Shown here one piece after another: positions 26,192 through 36,104 of a DNA stretch of 64,000 nt. Made by a program: the position numbers and the translations under genes. The stretch is taken from assembly GCF_008014775.2 (NCBI RefSeq), contig NZ_CP144914.1, forward strand, positions 1,674,001-1,738,000, written 5' to 3'. Origin of the DNA: Alkalicoccus halolimnae (GTDB taxonomy: Bacteria > Bacillota > Bacilli > Bacillales > Salisediminibacteriaceae). Positions within the stretch are counted from its first letter, which is position 1. Each line of letters begins with the position of its first letter. The notes under the pieces are model-generated. The model was not told the origin of the DNA. It was given only the letters and a program-made list of their open reading frames with translations, and did no database searches.

Positions 26192-27523
26192 ATGAATAAT
26201 TACGGTACTCAGCGTATTAATGAAATGGGAAGATTGGAAATAGGCGGGGTTGATTCTGTCCTGCTCGGCGAAACGTATGGGACTCCTCTTTTTATATACG
26301 ACGTTAAAGATATTCGTAACCGTGCCCTGGAATTCCATGAAGCGTTTAAAAAACAGCAGGTTTCCTATCAGATAGCTTATGCTTCTAAAGCATTCAGCTG
26401 TATTGCTATGATGGAGCTGGCGAATGAACTTGGTTTAAGTCTGGACGTCTGTTCGGATGGTGAACTTCATACAGCATTAGCGGCCGGGTTCCCTGCGGAA
26501 AAAATTCATTTTCACGGGAACAATAAAACGCCGGATGAGCTTGAAATGGCAGTTGAAGAGAAGATCGGATGCATTGTCGTCGATAACTTCACTGAGCTGA
26601 CATGGCTTATGGCTTTAACTGAAAGTAAGAAAACAGAAATGGACGTGCTTATAAGAATTACTCCTGGGGTGGAAGCCCATACGCATGAATATATTTCAAC
26701 GGGACAGGAAGATTCGAAATTCGGTTTTGATTTGAACAGCGGGCAGGCAGATGAAGCGATTCGTTTACTCCTTTCCCACAGCTACCTCAAACTGCAGGGA
26801 GTTCATTCACATATCGGCTCCCAGATCTTCAAAGCGGAAGGGTTCGAGGAAGCGGTAAAAGAAATCTATCGTTCGATTCACGGCTGGTCTGTAAAAATGG
26901 ACTATTATCCTAATGTATTAAACGTAGGTGGTGGATTTGGTATTCGCTATGCAGAAGGAGATTCTCCACTTCCACTTGGGGAGTATATCGATAGAATGGT
27001 CGAAACAGCGAAAGCAGAAGCGGCTGCGATGAACAAGCCGGTTCCTGAAATCTGGGTTGAACCGGGAAGAGCGTTAGTAGGGGAGGCAGGAACTACGCTG
27101 TACAGCATTGGTGCAAGAAAAGACATTCCTCAAGTACGCACGTATGTCTCTGTTGATGGAGGTATGACAGATAATATACGCCCGGCCCTTTACCAGGCGG
27201 AATATACGGCAGTACTCGCCAACCGGGCAGCTGAGAAAACAGAAGAAACAGTTTCCGTAGCAGGCAAGTGCTGTGAGAGCGGAGATATGCTTATCTGGGA
27301 TTTGAAGCTGCCAACTGTTCATCAAGGGGACTATCTCGCAGTGTTTTCTACAGGAGCCTATGGTTATTCCATGGCGAATAATTACAATCGTATTCTCAGG
27401 CCGGCTGTCGTCTTTGTAGAAGATGGTGAGCATGAATGTGTTATTGAAAGAGAAACGTTTACTGACTTAACCCGCAGAGAAAAAAGTTACTCAAAAGCAG
27501 GATTTATTGCAGGACAGTCTTAA
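26192..27523 (+). CDS. lysA: Diaminopimelate decarboxylase
   Basis: 443 residues, fold-type III PLP enzyme. PLP-Lys in AYASKAFSC (~residue 61), HGNNK, GSQ…HSHIGSQ, the GGGFGIRY phosphate loop, EPGRALVGEAGT and the substrate Cys in GKCCESGD. Makes lysine from meso-DAP at the end of the pathway. ATG 26192 is chosen because the open frame upstream is the riboswitch and terminator. ppiB follows, as in B. subtilis. Confidence 0.96.
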   Translation: MNNYGTQRINEMGRLEIGGVDSVLLGETYGTPLFIYDVKDIRNRALEFHEAFKKQQVSYQIAYASKAFSCIAMMELANELGLSLDVCSDGELHTALAAGFPAEKIHFHGNNKTPDELEMAVEEKIGCIVVDNFTELTWLMALTESKKTEMDVLIRITPGVEAHTHEYISTGQEDSKFGFDLNSGQADEAIRLLLSHSYLKLQGVHSHIGSQIFKAEGFEEAVKEIYRSIHGWSVKMDYYPNVLNVGGGFGIRYAEGDSPLPLGEYIDRMVETAKAEAAAMNKPVPEIWVEPGRALVGEAGTTLYSIGARKDIPQVRTYVSVDGGMTDNIRPALYQAEYTAVLANRAAEKTEETVSVAGKCCESGDMLIWDLKLPTVHQGDYLAVFSTGAYGYSMANNYNRILRPAVVFVEDGEHECVIERETFTDLTRREKSYSKAGFIAGQS

Positions 27524-27590
27524 AACGAGACTTTCAGACGTTGAGACCTGCATTTTTTAAATAAGGTAAACGACTCAAAAGTATCCGAGA

Positions 27591-27630
27591 AACCTTTATG
27601 ACAAATTCAGTCATAAAGGTTTTCTATTTT
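27591..27630 (+). terminator. Terminator of lysA
   Basis: AACCTTTATGAC … GTCATAAAGGTT with T-rich tail. Confidence 0.85.
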
Positions 27631-27699
27631 CCGTCGATATAATTACACTATCAAATAAGGCGTACGTTTTTTCTATAGCTGTGTTAAAGCTGTTGTTGA

Positions 27700-27870
27700 T
27701 ATATATAAGAAAACTTTGCTTCAACCCGGCAGGCCTGCCGTGGAGGAGATTTCCAGCTTCCTCAGGCTGACGCCCTGCGGGATCTTCCAATCTCCTTCTT
27801 CCACAGGCGTCCGCCGGTTTCCGCTTCGTTTTGATTTCCCAATACAGAAAGCCCTCTGGTTGAATCAAGG
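27700..27870 (-). repeat. Composite dispersed repeat, module C in reverse orientation
   Basis: TTGATATATATAAGAAAACT and CAACCCGGCAGGCCTGCC are the reverse complement of 1505–1545. It goes on with inverted segments CTTCCTCAGGCTGACGCC and TTCCACAGGCGTCCGCC, and ends with GAAAGCCCTCTGGTTG. No gene was found in the surrounding gap (27631–28069). Confidence 0.65.
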
Positions 27871-28069
27871 AGGTACAAAGGTAGAAACCAGTGCTAAGGT
27901 GATTTTTCAAGACGCATGCGGAAAAAGAAAGCTGACCATTTATTTGTTGTATGAATAATAATGCTGTGTACAGAAGTTTTTTAACTCTAAACAGTTTTTA
28001 ATAGCACCTGCCCTTTCCTTCTGATAAAATAAAGATGCTAAATAAAAAGTAAACTTGGAGGTTGTACAT

Positions 28070-28504
28070 ATGAAAAAAGGCGAGATTAAGTTTGAAAATG
28101 GAGAAACGATTGAAATAGAGTTTTTTCCGGAAGCAGCACCTGGAACCGTAGACAACTTTGAAAAGCTGGCTAATGATGGTTTTTATAATGGTTTAACGTT
28201 TCATCGTGTTATTCCGGGCTTTGTTGCCCAGGGAGGATGTCCAAATGGAACAGGGACAGGTGGACCGGGTTACACAATTAAATGTGAAACGGCCGGAAAC
28301 CCTCATAAACATGAAAAAGGCAGCCTTTCCATGGCTCATGCAGGAAAGGATACAGGAGGGAGCCAATTTTTCCTCGTATTGGACAAGCAGCCTCACCTGG
28401 ACGGCGTACACACAGTTTTTGGAAAAATTACTTCCGGTATGGATACACTCGATCGTATCAAAGCGAACGATACGATGGAGGAAGTTAATGTGTTTGATGC
28501 TTAA
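28070..28504 (+). CDS. ppiB: Peptidyl-prolyl cis-trans isomerase, cyclophilin type
   Basis: 144 residues. Compact bacterial cyclophilin: [13 protein letters not shown] (catalytic Arg, Phe and Gln), GGSQFFL and [12 protein letters not shown]. Catalyses proline isomerisation in the cytoplasm. ATG 28070 follows GGAGG; the in-frame TTG at 28055 overlaps that site. Position between lysA and rib genes is as in B. subtilis. Confidence 0.96.
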   Translation: MKKGEIKFENGETIEIEFFPEAAPGTVDNFEKLANDGFYNGLTFHRVIPGFVAQGGCPNGTGTGGPGYTIKCETAGNPHKHEKGSLSMAHAGKDTGGSQFFLVLDKQPHLDGVHTVFGKITSGMDTLDRIKANDTMEEVNVFDA

Positions 28505-28536
28505 ACTGTAAACTTTCTTTTAGTAAGTAGATTTAC

Positions 28537-28566
28537 TTGCTTCCTTTAAAAAGAGAATGCTATAGT
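28537..28566 (+). promoter_or_regulatory. Sigma-A promoter of the rib operon
   Basis: TTGCTT (28537–28542), 18-bp spacer, TATAGT (28561–28566). Confidence 0.5.
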
Positions 28567-28606
28567 TAAGTATGCTAAGAACAGGATCTTACAATATAAT
28601 AATAAT

Positions 28607-28752
28607 TCCTTCGGGGTCGGGTGAAAGTCCCAACCGGCGGTGATAAGGTTTGCAGCCTTTCAGTCCGTGACCCGTGTGGTGATTAACAACAGCTCACGGT
28701 GGATTTGGTGGAAATCCAAAGCCGACAGTAAAGTCTGGATGGGAGAAGGAAC
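28607..28752 (+). ncRNA. FMN riboswitch (RFN element)
   Basis: All RFN hallmarks are present: CTTCGGGGTCGGGTGAAAGT, CCAACCGGCGGTGAT, AGTCCGTGACCCG, GGTGGATTTGGTGGAAATCC, AAGCCGACAGT, and GGATGGGAGAAGGAACG. It turns off the ribD-ribE-ribBA-ribH operon when FMN is plentiful. Confidence 0.96.
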
Positions 28753-28835
28753 GTTTAGCGGAGTAAATTGCAGGGGATAAGTTTATCCTCGTTTCTGTTT
28801 GTTCACTAAACTTTACGCAGATATTCTGCACGTAT

Positions 28836-28875
28836 GCCCTGAATGGAATTAATAATTCTATTCAGGCTTTTTTTA
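28836..28875 (+). terminator. FMN-riboswitch terminator
   Basis: GCCCTGAATGGA … TCTATTCAGGC stem and seven T, between the RFN element and ribD. Confidence 0.85.
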
Positions 28876-29010
28876 TTATATGATTTTTTCAGACTATACT
28901 CTGTCAGGGAGGCAGTAATTACAAAAACGGACAGAGGACATATGCTGGTGAGTTAAATAAAATTCAAGTAAATTGATCAATGGTCATTCTAGTCATTGGG
29001 GGATCAGAGT

Positions 29011-30096
29011 ATGAATGAAAAATATATGCATTTGGCTGTTCAAATGGCACGTGCGGCTGCCGGTCAGACGTCTCCGAATCCACTAGTTGGTGCAGTAATC
29101 GTTAAAGAGGGAGAAGTTGTTGGTCTAGGAGCACATTTAAAAGCTGGAGAGAAACATGCTGAAAGGCATGCCCTGGACATGGCTGGCGAAAAAGCTTCTG
29201 GAGCAGAAATGTATGTCACTCTGGAACCTTGTTCACATACCGGCCGCACGCCTCCGTGTGCAGACGCGATTATTAATGCAGGGATTAAAAAGGTTTATGT
29301 AGCTTCGCATGATCCGAATCCCCAGGTAGCCGGGCAGGGGATAAGAAAATTAGAAGCAGCTGGCATCAACGTACAAAAAGGTATATTAAAAAAGGAAGCC
29401 GAAGAGTTAAATTACTTTTTCTTCCATTTTATACAAACAAAAACTCCGTACGTCACGTTGAAAATGGCAGCAAGCATTGATGGGAAAACGGCGACCTCTC
29501 AGGGAGAAAGTAAGTGGATCACTGGAGAAGAATCGAGACAGGATGGCCATCAGCTGCGGCATGAACATGATGCTATTCTCGTAGGAATTGAAACCGTACT
29601 GGCAGATAATCCTTCCCTCACAACGAGAATTTCAGGCGGAGGATCCAATCCGTTAAGAATCATTTTGGATTCTAAACTGAGGACTCCTGCAGATGCCCGG
29701 CTTGTTACAGATAAACAGTCTACCTGGATTTTCGCTACAGAGCAGTGCTCTAAAGAAAAAGTCAGGCTTCTCAGGAGTTTAGGAGTGAAAGTTACAGTTT
29801 TATCAGGGTTTTCAATAGATATAAAGGAAGTATTAGAAAAACTTGGTGAAGCTGAGATTACTTCCTTATTAGTAGAAGGCGGCGGCACAGTACACGATAG
29901 TTTCGTGACAGAAAATTTATTTCAAAGGGTAGTGTTATATACGGCGCCAATTCTTATTGGAGGCAGACAATCACCTCAATCTGTTGCAGGAAATGGAATA
30001 GGGAAATTGTCTGAAGCCGCTGTCCTGCAGCTTCACTCCTCTGTGAATATTGGCAGCGATGTCAGGCAGATTTTTTTAAGAAAGGATGAAAACTAA
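29011..30096 (+). CDS. ribD: Bifunctional riboflavin deaminase/reductase RibD
   Basis: 361 residues. The N-terminal deaminase has the zinc ligands HAERHAL and EPCSHTGRTPPC; the C-terminal reductase begins near residue 145 (VTLKMAASIDGKTA) with LLVEGGGTVHDSF. It deaminates then reduces the pyrimidine made from GTP. ATG 29011 follows GGGGGA. Its stop overlaps the ribE start by one base (TAATG). Confidence 0.96.
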   Translation: MNEKYMHLAVQMARAAAGQTSPNPLVGAVIVKEGEVVGLGAHLKAGEKHAERHALDMAGEKASGAEMYVTLEPCSHTGRTPPCADAIINAGIKKVYVASHDPNPQVAGQGIRKLEAAGINVQKGILKKEAEELNYFFFHFIQTKTPYVTLKMAASIDGKTATSQGESKWITGEESRQDGHQLRHEHDAILVGIETVLADNPSLTTRISGGGSNPLRIILDSKLRTPADARLVTDKQSTWIFATEQCSKEKVRLLRSLGVKVTVLSGFSIDIKEVLEKLGEAEITSLLVEGGGTVHDSFVTENLFQRVVLYTAPILIGGRQSPQSVAGNGIGKLSEAAVLQLHSSVNIGSDVRQIFLRKDEN

Positions 30097-30749
30097 TGTT
30101 TACCGGAATAATTGAAGAAAAAGGAAGAGTTCTTTCTTTGCAGCGGACTGGGGAAGCAATCGTAATGACTGTTGCCGCTCCTAAAATACTTCAGGATGTG
30201 CGGATGGGAGACAGTATATCTGTAAACGGAGTCTGCTTGACTGTAACTTCATTTACATCTGAATCATTTACAGTTGATATGATGCCGGAAACGGTCAGGG
30301 GAACCAGTTTAAAGGAGACCGGTGAAGGTTCCCAGGTAAATCTGGAAAGAGCTATGTCCGCAGGCGGCAGGTTCGGCGGTCACTTTGTAAGCGGCCATGT
30401 GGATGGTATAGGCAAAATAATATCAAAACGGGCAGATCATAATGCTGTCTATTATGAGATTGAAATTGAATCGAAATTAAGGCCTTACTTTACTTTAAAA
30501 GGCAGTGTATCGATAGATGGGACGAGTTTAACTGTTTTTGGAGTTACAGACCGCACTTTTACTATATCTATTATTCCACACACGCTTGAAGAAACCATTA
30601 TCGGTCAAAAAGAAGCAGGAAGCGTTGTAAATATTGAAGTAGACATGCTTGCAAAATATGTGGAAGAACTGCTGCAGCATAAATTCAGAATACAGGACAA
30701 TCTGGAACCAGTTACAGAAGATTTCTTAAAAGAGCACGGCTTTAAATAA
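30096..30749 (+). CDS. ribE: Riboflavin synthase alpha chain
   Basis: 217 residues made of two similar barrel halves, each with an MFTG or SVNGVCLTV / SIDGTSLTV motif (SVNGVCLTV ~42, SIDGTSLTVFG ~140). Dismutates two 6,7-dimethyl-8-ribityllumazines to riboflavin. Called ribB or ribE depending on species. Coupled to ribD. Confidence 0.95.
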   Translation: MFTGIIEEKGRVLSLQRTGEAIVMTVAAPKILQDVRMGDSISVNGVCLTVTSFTSESFTVDMMPETVRGTSLKETGEGSQVNLERAMSAGGRFGGHFVSGHVDGIGKIISKRADHNAVYYEIEIESKLRPYFTLKGSVSIDGTSLTVFGVTDRTFTISIIPHTLEETIIGQKEAGSVVNIEVDMLAKYVEELLQHKFRIQDNLEPVTEDFLKEHGFK

Positions 30750-30776
30750 AAGTCTGCAGAGAAGGAGGCGGGTCCG

Positions 30777-31976
30777 ATGAGCTATTTTGATCCAATTGAA
30801 GAAGCGATATATGCTTTGGCCCAAGGTGAGGTCGTTATTGTCTGTGACGATGAAGATAGAGAGAATGAAGGTGATTTTATATCACTTGCAGAAAAAACCA
30901 CTCCTGAAGTAATAAATTTTATGATTACTCACGGCAGGGGTCTGGTCTGTACGCCGATTACTGAAGAACGAGCAGAAAAACTGAACCTGGTGCCCATGGT
31001 TGACCGTAATTCCGATCCTCATGGGACGGCTTTCACAGTAAGTGTGGATCATAAGCATACGACAACCGGTATCTCTGCTCCTGAACGAGCGATAACTGTT
31101 CAAGCATTAATTGATGAAGACACAAAGCCTGCTGACTTCCAGCGTCCGGGACATGTATTTCCTCTGGTTGCAAAAGCAGGCGGAGTTCTCCGACGTGCCG
31201 GTCATACCGAAGCAGCCGTTGATCTGGCCAAAATGGCAGGTGCTAAACCAGCGGGGGTTATCTGCGAGATAATGAATGCGGACGGCACGATGGCCCGTGT
31301 ACCGGAATTAAGAGAAATAGCAGATGAACATGATCTGAAAATGGTCACAATTAAAGACCTTATTCAGTATAGGAATCGGAAAGATAAACTTGTTCAGCGT
31401 GAAATAGAAATTAAACTTCCTACTGATTACGGGGAATTTCGAGCCATTGGGTATTCCAATGTAGTAGATGGCAAAGAACATATTGCTATTGTGAAAGGCG
31501 AAATAGGAGGGAATAAACCGACCCTTGTAAGAGTCCACTCAGAATGTCTGACTGGAGATGTGTTTGGCTCAAGAAGGTGTGATTGTGGACCTCAGCTGCA
31601 TGCTGCTCTGGCACAGGTAGAAGAACACGGGTCCGGTGTAGTGCTTTATATGCGGCAGGAAGGCAGAGGGATAGGTCTTTTAAATAAAATGCGTGCATAC
31701 AAACTGCAGGAAGAAGGTCTCGATACCGTGGAAGCTAATGAAAAACTGGGATTTGAACCTGATCTGAGAGATTATGGGATCGGAGCACAGATTTTAAGAG
31801 ACCTTGGAATCAGGAAGATGAAGCTGTTAACGAATAACCCCAGGAAAATTACCGGTTTAAAAGGGTATGATCTTGAAATTGTCGACCGTATTCCGATTCA
31901 GCTTCCACATTCAGGGGATAACGAAAAGTATCTAAAAACCAAAAAAGATAAGCTTGGTCATATGCTTCATCTTTAA
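30777..31976 (+). CDS. ribBA: Bifunctional DHBP synthase / GTP cyclohydrolase II
   Basis: 399 residues. N-terminal DHBP synthase has [11 protein letters not shown] and the HTEAAVDLA segment. C-terminal cyclohydrolase II (from ~205) has the zinc Cys cluster [20 protein letters not shown] and RQEGRGIGL. It supplies both precursors of riboflavin. AGAAGGAGG precedes the ATG. Confidence 0.97.
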   Translation: MSYFDPIEEAIYALAQGEVVIVCDDEDRENEGDFISLAEKTTPEVINFMITHGRGLVCTPITEERAEKLNLVPMVDRNSDPHGTAFTVSVDHKHTTTGISAPERAITVQALIDEDTKPADFQRPGHVFPLVAKAGGVLRRAGHTEAAVDLAKMAGAKPAGVICEIMNADGTMARVPELREIADEHDLKMVTIKDLIQYRNRKDKLVQREIEIKLPTDYGEFRAIGYSNVVDGKEHIAIVKGEIGGNKPTLVRVHSECLTGDVFGSRRCDCGPQLHAALAQVEEHGSGVVLYMRQEGRGIGLLNKMRAYKLQEEGLDTVEANEKLGFEPDLRDYGIGAQILRDLGIRKMKLLTNNPRKITGLKGYDLEIVDRIPIQLPHSGDNEKYLKTKKDKLGHMLHL

Positions 31977-31998
31977 TTATTGAAGGAGTTGTTTAGCA

Positions 31999-32463
31999 GT
32001 GGGAAAAGTATTTGAAGGTAACTTAACAGGACAGGATTTAAAAATAGGCATCGTGGTAGGGCGGTTTAACGACTTTATCACTGGAAGACTTTTGGAAGGG
32101 GCTGAAGATGCATGCCGCAGACACGGTGTTGATGCTGAAGGTGTAGACGTTGCGTGGGTGCCGGGAGCTTATGAAATTCCGTTTATCGCGAAAAAGATGG
32201 CTGAAACAGGCAAGTATGATGCTATTGTTACGCTTGGAACAGTTATCCGGGGTTCTACCCCTCATTTCGATTATGTATGCGGAGAAGCTGCTAAAGGCGT
32301 ATCACAGGCCGGGATGTCCACAGGAATTCCTGTTATATTTGGAGTGATTACAACGAATACGATTGAACAGGCCATCGAGCGCGCAGGTACAAAAGCGGGT
32401 AATAAGGGATGGGAAGCAGCGGTCGCAGCTATTGAAATGGCTAACCTGAATAAATCGTTTTAA
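31999..32463 (+). CDS. ribH: 6,7-dimethyl-8-ribityllumazine synthase
   Basis: 154 residues. [23 protein letters not shown], the catalytic His in [14 protein letters not shown], and [16 protein letters not shown]. Forms lumazine for RibE, usually in icosahedral shells. GTG start with AAGGAG. Last gene of the rib operon. Confidence 0.97.
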   Translation: MGKVFEGNLTGQDLKIGIVVGRFNDFITGRLLEGAEDACRRHGVDAEGVDVAWVPGAYEIPFIAKKMAETGKYDAIVTLGTVIRGSTPHFDYVCGEAAKGVSQAGMSTGIPVIFGVITTNTIEQAIERAGTKAGNKGWEAAVAAIEMANLNKSF

Positions 32464-32497
32464 TCAATTAATGATACCGGAAACAGCAGAAGAACAG

Positions 32498-32536
32498 AAA
32501 AATGCCGCCATGGATATATTCATGGCGGCATTTTTC
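32498..32536 (+). terminator. Terminator between ribH and the DUF309 gene
   Basis: AAAAATGCCGCCATG … CATGGCGGCATTTTT; serves both convergent genes. Confidence 0.88.
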
Positions 32537-32559
32537 TGATTGCTTTCTTATACAATCCG

Positions 32560-33099
32560 CTATAAATTTCTAGTCAGCTGTTTTTCAACAAGTGCTTTTC
32601 TGCGGGCCTCTATGACTTCTGAACGATCACGATGGCGGTGTTTATAAATGAGGTTTTCATCAGCTGCCCGATCGTCGTAATTCCAGGTACATCTGCGATT
32701 TTCCGCTGTCTGCCGGCATTCTTTCTGGAGACTTCTATCCGTTAAAGGAAGATTCATAGGAGAGTAGTCACCGTTGACCTGGATATTATACATGCGCTTA
32801 TGAATAAGGGAGATGAGTGTATCTTCATCAATGCTTAAATCCTCTAATAAACCGGACTCGTTCTCCATGTGTTTCAAAACCTTTTTATAAAGGCGCATAC
32901 TTCCTTTGAAATTTTTCTGACGCTCATGATAAACAGCTACAGCTAATTGTATGAGCGTAAGCCACTTCTTTTCCCGATTTTGTTCCAGCCAGTATTCCTC
33001 GAGAATTTCGTGACATTCAAAATAATCGCGGGTACTATGAAACTCTATTAAAAATTCTTTATATTCATCAGGGTAATAATATAATAAATCAGCTCTCAC
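32560..33099 (-). CDS. DUF309 protein (YpuF-like)
   Basis: 179 residues. DUF309 motif FHSTRDYFECHEILEEYW (~20–37) followed by a helical bundle (LTLIQLAVAVYHERQKNF). GTG 33099 follows GAGGAG; an upstream in-frame ATG at 33138 has no ribosome site. The role is unknown; the family lies next to scpA in many Bacillaceae, as here (divergent). The C-terminal ~50 residues are basic and less conserved-looking. Confidence 0.85.
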   Translation of the reverse strand: MRADLLYYYPDEYKEFLIEFHSTRDYFECHEILEEYWLEQNREKKWLTLIQLAVAVYHERQKNFKGSMRLYKKVLKHMENESGLLEDLSIDEDTLISLIHKRMYNIQVNGDYSPMNLPLTDRSLQKECRQTAENRRCTWNYDDRAADENLIYKHRHRDRSEVIEARRKALVEKQLTRNL

Positions 33100-33225
33100 A
33101 AGTTCACACTCCTCAAGTAAACAACTTGTTTCTATCATAAAGGATAGAAGCTTAATTGTGAAGAAAAGCGATGGTTATGAGATTTTTCTATGATATAATA
33201 ACGCGAGGAAAAGGATGTGGATAAA

Positions 33226-33981
33226 ATGAGCTACAGTGTAAAACTGCATGCTTTTGAGGGACCGCTGGATCTGCTGCTGCATTTAATTCAAAAAAATGAT
33301 CTGAACCTTCACGATATTCCGGTGAAGGAAATAACAGACCAGTATATGACTTATATTCATGCCATGCAGATACTGGAATTAAATCTGGCCAGTGAATATT
33401 TAGTAATGGCATCTACTTTGATTCATATGAAAAGCAAGCTGCTTCTCCCGATTGAGGAATCAGAATGGGAGGAGGAACTCCTGATCGAAGATGAGGAATT
33501 TACGAAAGAGGATTTAATGGATAAATTAAAAGAATATAAGCGATATAAAGAAGCAGCTGCTGAATTTAAAAATCGTGAACTGGCAAGAAGCAGACTGTTT
33601 ACCAGACCTATGAGTGATTTAACACCACTGTTGGAAGAAACTTCCGAAGAAGAAAAAAATGCAGTGGATGTTAATGTATACGATATGCTTGAAGCTTTTA
33701 AAAAGATTCATCAAAAGAAAAAATCGAAAGTGAAGCCTGTGACACGCATAAATCGGGAAGAAGTACCGATTGAAAAGAAAATGCAGGAAGTGGTTTCGTT
33801 TTTAACAAATGCAGGGGGAGAAATTGCTTTTGCTGACCTTTACGAAGAGGACAACGAGGCTGAGCTTGTAGTAACTTTTTTATCTGTATTGGAGTTAATG
33901 AAAGCAGACAAGATCATGTGCGTACAGGAAAAAAATTATGAAGACATAAAAATTAAAGAGAAAGTAGGAATTCCTTCATGA
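33226..33981 (+). CDS. scpA: Segregation and condensation protein A
   Basis: 251 residues, kleisin of the SMC complex. N-terminal FEGPLDLLLHLI and ASEYLVMASTLIHMKSKLLLP bind the SMC neck. A charged linker follows, then a C-terminal winged helix (EKKMQEVVSFL). ATG 33226 is favoured by spacing from GAGGAAAAGGA; GTG 33217 is in frame. Translationally coupled to scpB through ATGA. Confidence 0.95.
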   Translation: MSYSVKLHAFEGPLDLLLHLIQKNDLNLHDIPVKEITDQYMTYIHAMQILELNLASEYLVMASTLIHMKSKLLLPIEESEWEEELLIEDEEFTKEDLMDKLKEYKRYKEAAAEFKNRELARSRLFTRPMSDLTPLLEETSEEEKNAVDVNVYDMLEAFKKIHQKKKSKVKPVTRINREEVPIEKKMQEVVSFLTNAGGEIAFADLYEEDNEAELVVTFLSVLELMKADKIMCVQEKNYEDIKIKEKVGIPS

Positions 33982-34556
33982 ATGTAAATCAGGTACTGGC
34001 AGTAGCTGAAGGACTTCTTTTCGTTGCCGGTGAAGAAGGTATGACAGAAAGTCAGTTGATGGAAGTACTGGAAATTGATAAAAAAACACTGGATTTTCAT
34101 ATGGATGAACTAAAAAAATATTATGAACAGCCTTCGAGAGGAATTCAACTTATTGAACTAGGCGGAACTTATCAGCTGACTACAAAAGAAAAACATGCTG
34201 ATTATTACAAAAAAATGGTGCGCTCGCCATCCTCTGCTACTCTTTCTCAGGCTTCCCTTGAAGCCCTTGCCATTATTGCTTACAAGCAGCCTGTTTCCAG
34301 ACTCGATGTAGAAGACATCAGAGGAGTGAAAACAGAACGTCCCCTGCGGACGCTGCAGGCAAAAGGACTGATAGTGGAGAAAGGAAGACAGGAGGGGGCA
34401 GGGCGTGCCATTCTCTACGGAACAACGAAAAACTTTTTGGATCAGTTTGGCCTTCAGTCGCTCAGTGAGCTGCCGCCCCTCCCGGAAGTAGAAGAAGAAG
34501 AATTTGATTTGTTTTATGAAAAATTTCAAAAGGCTGTGGAAGAAACGGATTCCTGA
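33978..34556 (+). CDS. scpB: Segregation and condensation protein B
   Basis: 192 residues with two winged-helix domains. AEGLLFVAGEEG at the N-terminus; SQASLEALAIIAYKQPVSR and the DIRGVKTERPLRTLQAKGLI stretch are family marks. Homodimer that binds the ScpA centre. In B. subtilis ypuI, dacB, spmA and spmB follow; here an unrelated SDR–MarR–P450 block does. Confidence 0.95.
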   Translation: MNVNQVLAVAEGLLFVAGEEGMTESQLMEVLEIDKKTLDFHMDELKKYYEQPSRGIQLIELGGTYQLTTKEKHADYYKKMVRSPSSATLSQASLEALAIIAYKQPVSRLDVEDIRGVKTERPLRTLQAKGLIVEKGRQEGAGRAILYGTTKNFLDQFGLQSLSELPPLPEVEEEEFDLFYEKFQKAVEETDS

Positions 34557-34630
34557 AATTTTTTGAATGACTTTGTCAGCGTTTTTTGATGTTATAAAAA
34601 AGCTTATTTTACTGCCTCCGGTAATGGTTT

Positions 34631-35431
34631 TTAACGCATGACACTTCCTCCTGATATCTTTACAGATTCGCCGATAATATTGGCACCGCTGTTGGACAGT
34701 AAATAGATAATTGTATCTGCTACTTCTTCCGGCGAAGTAATTCGTCCGGAAGGGAGGTCATCTTCTATTTTTCTGCGCATTTCTTGATAGGAAATACCTG
34801 CCCGCAGAGCTTTTTGTTCAATAATTCCCCCAGCCATTTCTGTATCTACAAATCCCGGACAAACAGCGTTCACTCGAACCCCATATTCGACTGCTTCCAA
34901 TGCAAAAGACTGCGTGAAGCCTATTAAAGCAAATTTTGAACCTGCATAGGCTGTATTTCCGTAAGTGCCGCGGAGACCGGAAAGGGATGAAACGTTTACT
35001 ATTTTCCCTCTTCTGTTTTTCTGCATAATTTTATAAACTGCCTGGGACAGCATGATTTGAGCTGTGAAGTTTGTCTCCATAATGTTAGTGAGGTCTTCCT
35101 CTTTAATTTTATCTACGAGGTCTCCGCCAGTGATTCCTGCTGCGTTAACAAGCCCTTCGATGTCGCCAAATGCTTCACAGGCTTCACTGACAATTCGGTT
35201 TCTATCGTCTCCGGATGCAATATCACCCGGAACGACATGGATTCTGCTGCTCTCGGATTGATAATGAACCGTTTGTTTTAACTGCGATAGTTTTTCTTCG
35301 TTTCTTCCTGTCGCAGTAACGTTCGCTCCCAGTTTTAACAGAGCGAGGGCAGTGACATAACCGATTCCTCCGGTAGCCCCTGTAACGAGAATATGCGTAT
35401 TTTGAAACGAAGTCTCGGAAAATAGTGTCAT
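34631..35431 (-). CDS. SDR-family oxidoreductase (FabG-like)
   Basis: 266 residues. TGATGGIG cofactor motif, NAAG (~96), Ser in NVSSLSG, and YAGSK catalytic pair. VCPGFVDTEM and IIGESVKISGG near the end. ATG with GAGGAGG. It is divergent from a MarR-type regulator gene, which may control it, although the clear operator lies on the regulator side. Substrate unknown. Confidence 0.88.
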   Translation of the reverse strand: MTLFSETSFQNTHILVTGATGGIGYVTALALLKLGANVTATGRNEEKLSQLKQTVHYQSESSRIHVVPGDIASGDDRNRIVSEACEAFGDIEGLVNAAGITGGDLVDKIKEEDLTNIMETNFTAQIMLSQAVYKIMQKNRRGKIVNVSSLSGLRGTYGNTAYAGSKFALIGFTQSFALEAVEYGVRVNAVCPGFVDTEMAGGIIEQKALRAGISYQEMRRKIEDDLPSGRITSPEEVADTIIYLLSNSGANIIGESVKISGGSVMR

Positions 35432-35549
35432 ACAATAATTACCTCCTCAATATAATGAACGACTATGACATGATAAATAAATATGGGGAGTTCGTAGTTA
35501 CTATTATAGGTCAGAGCTGTTGCAATAAGCCGGATTTACGGCCTTTCTC

Positions 35550-35596
35550 TTGACTAATAAACGAGCGGGAGGTATTATTACCTCGAAATCGAGATA
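35550..35596 (+). promoter_or_regulatory. Promoter and operator of the MarR-family gene
   Basis: TTGACT (35550–35555), 17-bp spacer, TATTAT (35573–35578). Immediately after comes TACCTCGAAATCGAGATA (35579–35596), an inverted repeat very like the MhqR operator as I recall it (ATCTcgaa/ttcgAGAT). Binding there would block transcription, so autorepression is likely. Confidence 0.7.
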
Positions 35597-35611
35597 AAAG
35601 GAATGATAATA

Positions 35612-36049
35612 ATGGCTGATGAAGAAGAGCAGTCACTCAAGCTGTTTGTTGTGTTCTCCAGGGCATACGGTTCAATAAGGAAAAAAATTGAAGATGATAT
35701 TCGTAATTATGACCTGAACCCTACTGAATTTGCAGTTCTAGAGCTTATTTATTCAAAAGGAGAACAGCCGATTCAAAGAATTGGTGAACAAGTGTTGATA
35801 GCCAGTTCAAGTATAACGTATGTCGTAGATAAACTCGAAAAGAAAAATTATCTGGAGAGAAAATCTTCCCCTGTGGACAGGCGCATCACCTATGCCGAAT
35901 TAACGCGTAAAGGAAAAGAGTTAATGGATGACATATTTCCCGCCCACAGAACTTTTATTCATTCTCTTATGGAAGGACTGAGTCCGGAGGAAAAAAAAGA
36001 TATGTTGGTTCTATTGAAAAAGTTAGGATGGCATGCGGAAAAAAATTGA
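35612..36049 (+). CDS. MarR-family transcriptional regulator (MhqR-like)
   Basis: 145 residues. Winged helix: LNPTEFAVLELIYSKGEQ, recognition helix around VLIASSSITYVVDKLEKKN, and wing with SPVDRRITYAELTRKG. The N- and C-terminal helices form the dimer. MhqR represses quinone-detoxifying genes in B. subtilis; the operator overlapping this promoter points to that subgroup. No redox Cys is seen, unlike OhrR. ATG 35612 is favoured by spacing over 35603. Confidence 0.85.
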   Translation: MADEEEQSLKLFVVFSRAYGSIRKKIEDDIRNYDLNPTEFAVLELIYSKGEQPIQRIGEQVLIASSSITYVVDKLEKKNYLERKSSPVDRRITYAELTRKGKELMDDIFPAHRTFIHSLMEGLSPEEKKDMLVLLKKLGWHAEKN

Positions 36050-36104
36050 AACTAATTAAAATAAGGTGACTTAAGAATTTCCGATTTCTGCTCCGCCTGT
36101 GGAC

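Noticed and set aside
27611..27958. Frames on both strands between lysA and ppiB
   Set aside because: They coincide with the dispersed repeat and the lysA terminator.
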